From an uncultured bacterium (GTDB lineage Bacteria; Bacteroidota; Bacteroidia; CAILMK01): DNA of 8,731 bases. A program made the position numbers and the translations under genes. The notes beneath the pieces are model-generated. The model was not told where the DNA came from. It saw only the letters and a list, made by a program, of their open reading frames with translations, and did no database searches. The DNA is taken from positions 1-8,731 of the forward strand of contig CAILMK010000266.1 in assembly GCA_903835275.1 (NCBI GenBank), given 5' to 3'. Shown piece by piece: positions 1 to 6,600 of the stretch. The stretch's first letter is position 1. Every line of letters begins with the position of its first letter.

Positions 1-95
1 AAATTTGCTCAAGGCAAAAAATAAATAAGAAAGTGAGCTTTAGAGCAAACTTATGATTGGAATGTAGTTGAACGTAATAATTTAAAATTGAATTT

Positions 96-551
96 ATGAA
101 CAATATTACCCCGTTTTTATGGTTTGATGATAACCTGGAGGAAGCAGTAAATTTCTACACTTCTGTTTTTAAGAATGCCACCATTGGAAATATTTCGAAA
201 AATAATGGAAAAGTGTTTTCAGCAACATTTAATCTGGAGGGACAGGAATTCTATGGACTGAATGGCGGACCGCATTTTAATTTTAACGAAGCTATTTCAT
301 TTTTTGTGAATTGTGAAGATCAAAAGGAAGTGGATTATTACTGGGAGAAACTCACTGAAAATGGTGGACAGGAATCCAGGTGTGGGTGGCTGAAGGATAA
401 ATTTGGCCTCTCCTGGCAAATTATTCCCAAGGCGTTGGGCGAAATGATGGGTGATAAAAATCCTGTGAAAGCAAAAAATGTGATGCAGGCAATGATGCAA
501 ATGGGCAAGATAGAGGTCAGCCTTCTTGAACAAGCCCGTGACAAGGAATAA
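96..551 (+). CDS. PhnB-like VOC-fold protein (3-demethylubiquinone-9 3-methyltransferase-type domain)
   Basis: This is a complete 151-residue protein, a normal length for a single VOC-fold chain. It resembles the PhnB-like group, whose Pfam name '3-demethylubiquinone-9 3-methyltransferase' is historical and does not prove methyltransferase activity. Visible family marks are the N-terminal TPFLWFDDN strand, the helix carrying EEAVNFYTSVF, the LNGGP motif near residue 55, AISFFVNCEDQ with EVDYYWEKL (about residues 66-86), and the strongly conserved CGWLKDKFGLSWQIIP (96-111). The C-terminal helix VMQAMMQMGKIE is also typical. The first strand has no His or Gln where metal-dependent glyoxalase-type relatives usually bind metal, so lyase or dioxygenase activity is not supported. 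The protein is probably cytoplasmic and its substrate is unknown. The ATG at 96 is chosen because the family motif starts four residues in. No Shine-Dalgarno sequence is evident, as is common in Bacteroidota. The gene converges on the giant minus-strand gene, and a hairpin lies 14 bases after its stop codon. Confidence 0.88.
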   Translation: MNNITPFLWFDDNLEEAVNFYTSVFKNATIGNISKNNGKVFSATFNLEGQEFYGLNGGPHFNFNEAISFFVNCEDQKEVDYYWEKLTENGGQESRCGWLKDKFGLSWQIIPKALGEMMGDKNPVKAKNVMQAMMQMGKIEVSLLEQARDKE

Positions 552-565
552 TTTGTTTTCAGCAT

Positions 566-601
566 AAAAAAGCCCGCACTAAATCTAGTGTGGGCTTTTT
601 T
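566..601. terminator. Bidirectional intrinsic terminator between convergent genes
   Basis: Sixteen-base arms (566-581 and 586-601) flank a four-base loop, AATC. The core GCCCGCACTA pairs with TAGTGTGGGC, and outer runs of six A and six T continue the stem and supply a U-tract on either strand. In the plus-strand RNA the only irregular pair is a G:U wobble (576 with 591). In the minus-strand RNA the same position becomes an A:C mismatch, so the hairpin should be slightly stronger for the VOC gene. It begins 14 bases after the VOC stop codon (549-551) and ends 15 bases from the stop of the giant gene (617-619), which fits a shared terminator. Confidence 0.9.
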
Positions 602-616
602 AGTTTATAAATATTC

Positions 617-3600
617 TTATTTTAGTATCAGTACATTTCCTTTTTGGCGATAAGATCCTTTGCCATCGTAGTTCGGTACATTGAGCATATAAATATATAC
701 TCCCTCAGCAGCAGGTGCCCCTTGTACGGAGCCATCCCACGGCTTGCCTTCCGCAGTGTAATACACCAATTCGCCCCAGCGGTCGTATACTTTCAGTTCG
801 TAGGTACTGAAGTATGTTCCCTGAGGGCCGAAAAAATCATTCAGCCCCGGACTCAGTTTTGGTGTAAATGCATTCGGCATATAGACAATTGCAGGCTGTT
901 CCAGGCAAACGATGGATGAAAGCGAAGTGGCTTTCTGGCCTCCATTTTCATAAGCTTCTACACGGTAGCAATGATCACGGACAAAATTTTCGAGCTGATC
1001 ATCCTTGAAGTATTTTGCAGTATCAATGATGGATATTTCTTTCCATTCAGCAGAATCTTCCTTCCTGTACAATACGTAATGATCTACGCCATGCTGCCAT
1101 TCGGAATATGGATTCCAATATAATGAGTTGAAAAGTTTTCCAACTGTACCTGTTATCACTATCGAGCTTCCGTTATTACTTAGCAAACTATTGTTTCCAC
1201 ATTGATCCTGCACCTGCACATTGTAATAGAATGGGGTAGTGGTTAAAATATGGAAAGAGTCAGTATAGCTAGTATCACTTATCGCCGCAGTTTTTATTAA
1301 TTGCTGGTTACCCAATAATCCGACACTTCTATACAATTTATAATTCTTTGCATCGTAGTCGGAGGATTTATTCCAGCTAACAATAATTTTATTTCCGTCC
1401 TCGTTAAAGGTGGCGTTTATTAAATGAACAGCGCGCGGCGGTTTATGATCTATCGTCATTACACTGTCAATATTGGAATACGATTGTTTCCAAGGTTCTG
1501 CTGCATTGGCAACAATCACATAATGGGACATGTTTCCGCAAATGACGAGTGTGTCGATAAAGGAAGTATCGCTTGCATTGATCGTTGCAAGTGAAATTCC
1601 ATCCCTGTATAATGTATAATTTTTAACGGTAAAGCCGGCATATTTTGTCCATGTAATTGTATTGAACTGGTTTCCTGCAGTTGCCTTTAATAATATGGAT
1701 GTGTGAATATCAGATGGTATATCTGAAGTATTGCCACAGCTATCTATAGAAACAATATGGTAACTGTAACTTGCCAGACTTGTCGCCGCATTTTTATCGT
1801 CCCAGGTGCTGTCCAATCCTGATACATTTCCAATCCGGTTTCCATTGCGATAAATTATATAATTTGCGATCTGGCGTGTAGTGGATGGAATCCAATGCAA
1901 TGATATGTCTCCGTTGCTTTGCGATGTTGTTACCACTGAAATATAAGTCATCACAGCAGGTATTGGTGGAATAGTCCTGTATGCTGTGGCAGTATCTGTA
2001 TTCGATAAGGATATTTGTCCTCCTATGGAATCTATTGCAGAAACGCGGTATGTATAAAAGACATGACAACTTACAAGACTATCAATGTAAGACGCAGTTC
2101 CGGAAGGTAAAACAGCAATTCCCTGCCAGCCGCTTCCATTGTTCCTTTCAATTAAATAACTCCATTTTGCAAATCCTCTGTACGCTGACCAGGAAACATT
2201 ATTATTTCCGTTCATTGCAGTTGCGTGCATAAGGACAACCCTATGCGTATCAGAAGGAATAGCTTTGTTTCCACAGCTATCTACACTTACTACATAGTAT
2301 GAGTAATTATTGTTAACGGTATTTAATGAAGCGTCGTTACAAGTAATGTTGTAATTGGTATCAGTAATAATATTTGAAGATGAGAAGTTAATACCATCAA
2401 TGGAGCTATACACGATGTATCCGGATAAATTTTTATCTTTTGCGCCAGTGAAATCAAGTTGAATACGTCCCTTGATTTTACTGGTTGCTGTTACGGATGC
2501 GACGAGTACTTTAGATGAAGCAGGAGGAATAGTATCCTTACCAACCAGTGATACTGAATCAGACCATGTGATGTATTTGTTGCCACCTTTTTCTTTAGCA
2601 AGAATTGTATAGACATAGTTTTGGTTGCAACGGATATTGTTATCAATATAAGATGAATCTGTCCCACTGAGTTTTCCAACTATTGACATTGAACCACCAT
2701 TCAGCGAACGGTAAACAATCACACTATCCGTAGTGAAACCAATATAGGCTGACCAGTTAAGTTGTGCCTGTAAATTATTGTTTTTAGAAGTTAATAGTAC
2801 AGCCCTGTGTGTATCTAACGGGAAGGCTTCGAGATTACACTTGTTGAATGGAACAACGTAGTAATAATTAAATTCACTTACAGTATTGATACCTGAGTGT
2901 ATATAGCTTGTAATGTTAGTGTCTTTTTCAGAATGAATAAGTGAGTAAGGGCCGGAATAATTTGTAGCGTGATAAATATTATAACCCAGGGCAACAGTAT
3001 CTCCTTTAACTCTTCTATTCCATTGCAGTGAAATAGCCCCTGAAATTCCGCTTTTTACTACGCTGATCCTTTGCATGGAAATAGATTGCGGTCTTGGGAA
3101 TACATTTGGCGTAATGCAAAATGAATCTGAGGAAGAACTGAATCCTGAACTTGCATCAGAAGCAATCACTACATAGCAGTAGGAGTTTTTCTCAATCACA
3201 TTTGTATCAGAAAAAGTAGTGATTGGTTTTGAAGAAGAAAAAATGATACTGAATGCCGAACCGTTTTTAGAGCGATAGATAGTGTAATTATTAGAAGCTG
3301 AATTTGCTAAGCCCTTGTATAAATTCCAGCTGAGATCAACCAGAGGTTTACAGCCGCCGGTGTTACCGGTAACCAGGATTATTTTATGAGTATCCGAAGG
3401 CAGGGATTCTATATTGGCACTGCATGAATCAACGGCTACCACATAATATGAATAGGTGTTCTGTTGGGTTTTTGCACTCTTGTCTGTAAATACACTATCA
3501 AGTGTTACCATTCCGGTTTTAATGTAACTTCCTGTGTCATTGGTCTGCCTCCATATTCCAAAATATTTAATATTGGAAAACATATTCCATTGCCAGGAAA

Positions 3601-6600
3601 CTTTTATTTTATTGTTTGAGATGACAGATGCGTATTGCTGTTTTGGTGTAGGTGGACGAAGCGCGTCATAAGGCCTTGCGAATGCAGAATCAGAATAGTT
3701 GAATTCATTATTTCCACCGGATTCCCGTGAAAGAATCCTGTATGAGTAGGTCGTATTGCAAATGACACTTGTGTCCGTAAACAGGGAATCGGTTGTTTTC
3801 GCATAAGAGATTGTTTTCCAAATGCCACTTGATAATTTTTGTATTTGCAAAGTATCCAATGAGTAGCCCTGGTATTTTTTCCACTGCAAATCTACTTTCA
3901 TTTGTCCGGCGGTTGTAGTAAGTTGTACCGGAGATTCAATGTTGCTGTATTTGCTTTCATTGCCGCAACTATCTTCAGCGGTTACTTTGTAAGCATAATG
4001 ATTCTTAAGCGCATTTACGCTTGCATCAAAATATTTATAACTTGGTTTTGAAGTATTTTTGAATGAATCAAGAAGGTTATAGGCCGCTCCGTTTACTGAT
4101 GAATATATCTTGTAATATTTAACATCCGTTGAGTCAGAAGAGTTGAAATCCAATTGTATTTTTCCATTGGTAATTACGGAAGCATTAAGCATTTTATTTG
4201 CCATGTTTGGCAAAGTAATATCCTGAATCAGTATGCTGCCCATTTGGTTAGAACCGGAGCTGCAGGAACTATCCATTACCTGTATCTGCGCTTTGAAATT
4301 CCTGTAGCATGAACTCAGGGAATAGGAAAGTGTCGTAGTTGAATCAACTACTTTAAAACCTGCGCCGTCATCAATGAGTATCCTGTAATATTTTGTTATC
4401 GCGGATACTTGTTTATTCCACGTTAATGCAACTTTCCTGGGAGACAATTTCGTGTATGAAAGAATGATCGTGGTGATCGTATCGCTTGGAGCACCGGGGT
4501 TGTTGCAGCTATTATTGGTTTTTATATAGTAATAATAATTAGTGCTATTGGCATTTGTTACACCTTTGTCAGTATAGGAAGTTGCACTTGCAGGAGAAAC
4601 TGAATCTATAAATGAATAAGGCCCACCCGCATTGGTACTCCTGTAAATTTTATAAGAAAGAAATGCTCCCTTCGTGTATGCACCGCCTGAAAAGCCAAGT
4701 TTAATACTTGTATTGCTGATGATATCCGCGCAGTGCAGGCGTGGTGGATTTAATACCGGATATTTAGTAATGAAGGCCGAATCATTTTTTGCGCAACCCG
4801 TTGCAGTGATCGTTTCAGTAAGGTAATACATCGTGCTGCTTAATGGCTTTACAACAGGATTACTTTTCTTGGAAGTAAATCCTGTTGGCTTGCTTTTCCA
4901 GCTGTATGTATTTCCAGTTGTCGCTGTATCACCTATCTGGATGCTGTCTCCGAAACATAACCAGGCATTGCCTCCGGTGTTTGCATTAGGAACGGGGTTT
5001 ATAGTTATCTGCGCCGAATCACTTTTTGAACATCCTTTAAAAGTTTCCGTCAGGTAATAGGTAATATTAGACGATGTAGTAATGGTTATTTTTGCAGATG
5101 AAGAGGTAAAGCCAGCCGGTTTTGAAGTCCAGCTGTATGAATGGAAAGAAGCAGCAGGTGCGCCAATTGTAATTGATTTTCCTGAGCATATTGCCTGGTT
5201 TCCTCCGGTATTTGCGGATGGAATTGGATTGACTGTTATGAGCACAGAATCGCTCATGGCACATCCGCCTACACCATTTTTAGCAGTGATATAATAGGTG
5301 GTCGTTACCAAAGGTGAAACTGTATCAGTTGATTTTGTGGATGTGTATCCTGAAGGGTTAGAACTCCATGAATAAATATATCCTTTCCCTGCAGTATCAC
5401 CTATGATTGCAGAAGTGCCCGCACAAACAGTTTGGTTTTTGCCTGGCAAAACAGTAGGCGCAGGTGAAATCAATACAGTATCATCATTACTTCTTTTACA
5501 ACCTGTCGCAGTGATTGTTTCCGTGAGGGTGTATACAGTTTTCACAGTCGGGCTTGCAGTGGGTCTTGCAGAAGAGGATGTAAATCCCGTAGGATTTGAT
5601 TTCCAGCTATAGGTGCTTCCGCTTGTGGCAGTAGTTCCAAGAACAAGCTTTTGTCCTTTACAAATGCCCTGCAGCCCCGGTCCTGCATACGCGGCAGGAG
5701 CAGGGTTAATGGTGATGTCAGAACCATTGTTTGTACCTTTTACAATTGGACCGTCAGATACTACGCGAACCCTGTAATGTGATCCATGTTGAATGTTAAA
5801 TGGAATCTGAACCTGGATGCTATCGGCAACGTTGGTTGCTTTTGATCCAATGCTGTCAGGAGTTGCAAAACTACCGGTACTGTCGGAAAGTTGCACAGTA
5901 AAATTATTCGTCGGATTATAATTTCCAAATAACGTATATGGAACGTAAATGCTCGAACCGGCGCAAAATGTATTACCTGTTAGCTTTTGCGTAAATATTT
6001 TCCTGGGTAAACAGGAAAATCCTTTGCTGAACGACCAGCCATTATTATTGCCAAGATCAACACAATCATTTCCTGCTACAAAACTGGCACCACCGTATGC
6101 TTTTGTATCCTTGAAATAAGTTAACTCTATACATATTGTATCAGTCTTTTTGTAAAAACTGGTTTGTTTACCACTGACTGTAGATTCTAAAATACAAAGC
6201 CCATAAGGGCTGCCGAAAATATCCAGTTTACTATTGATGGTTTGTGTTTGTCCCGCACCGAAGATGAATGTATTACCAGGATCCCCCATTAAGGTATCGT
6301 AGGTATTAGATGTGTAAACTGTAGCATCGCCGCCGAATCTCATTTTGTTAAACGTGAATTTTTCAGTGGTATTAGATGCATCATTTATAGTGATGCTTCC
6401 GGATTTATTAGTGAAATAAACGGAATGGAATTTTAAATTCTCGTTAGACCATATAAATGATTTTTTATCAGCTAATTTTATATAGGAGCTATCGGCGTTG
6501 AATTTAAAATTTGTACCACTACCACCAAAATAACCGTACGTGATCCAGTCAAGATTTAATTTTGAAGCGCCGAGTTCCAAAAGGCCTTTGTAATATCCAT

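Noticed and set aside
4..49. Inverted repeat TTTGCTC (4-10) and GAGCAAA (43-49)
   Set aside because: The arms are only seven bases long and 32 bases apart, and no T-run follows. It could be the edge of an upstream element but cannot be told from chance.
57..90. Possible Bacteroidota-type promoter: TTG at 57-59 and TAAAATTG at 83-90 (consensus TAnnTTTG)
   Set aside because: The -7 element has a mismatch, and a start site placed from it would fall at the ATG itself, giving a leaderless message. The region is A+T-rich, so chance matches are expected.
4833..5612. Three open plus-strand frames (4833-5057, 5082-5294, 5403-5612) with similar translations
   Set aside because: They are antisense to successive copies of the Ig-like repeat, so their similarity is inherited from the repeats on the minus strand. 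They have no recognisable domains.
896..5698. Periodic repeats at the DNA level as a CRISPR or satellite array
   Set aside because: The period is set by protein domains (about 235 and 550 bases). The repeats are diverged in DNA and conserved at structural residues, and the frame stays open throughout.
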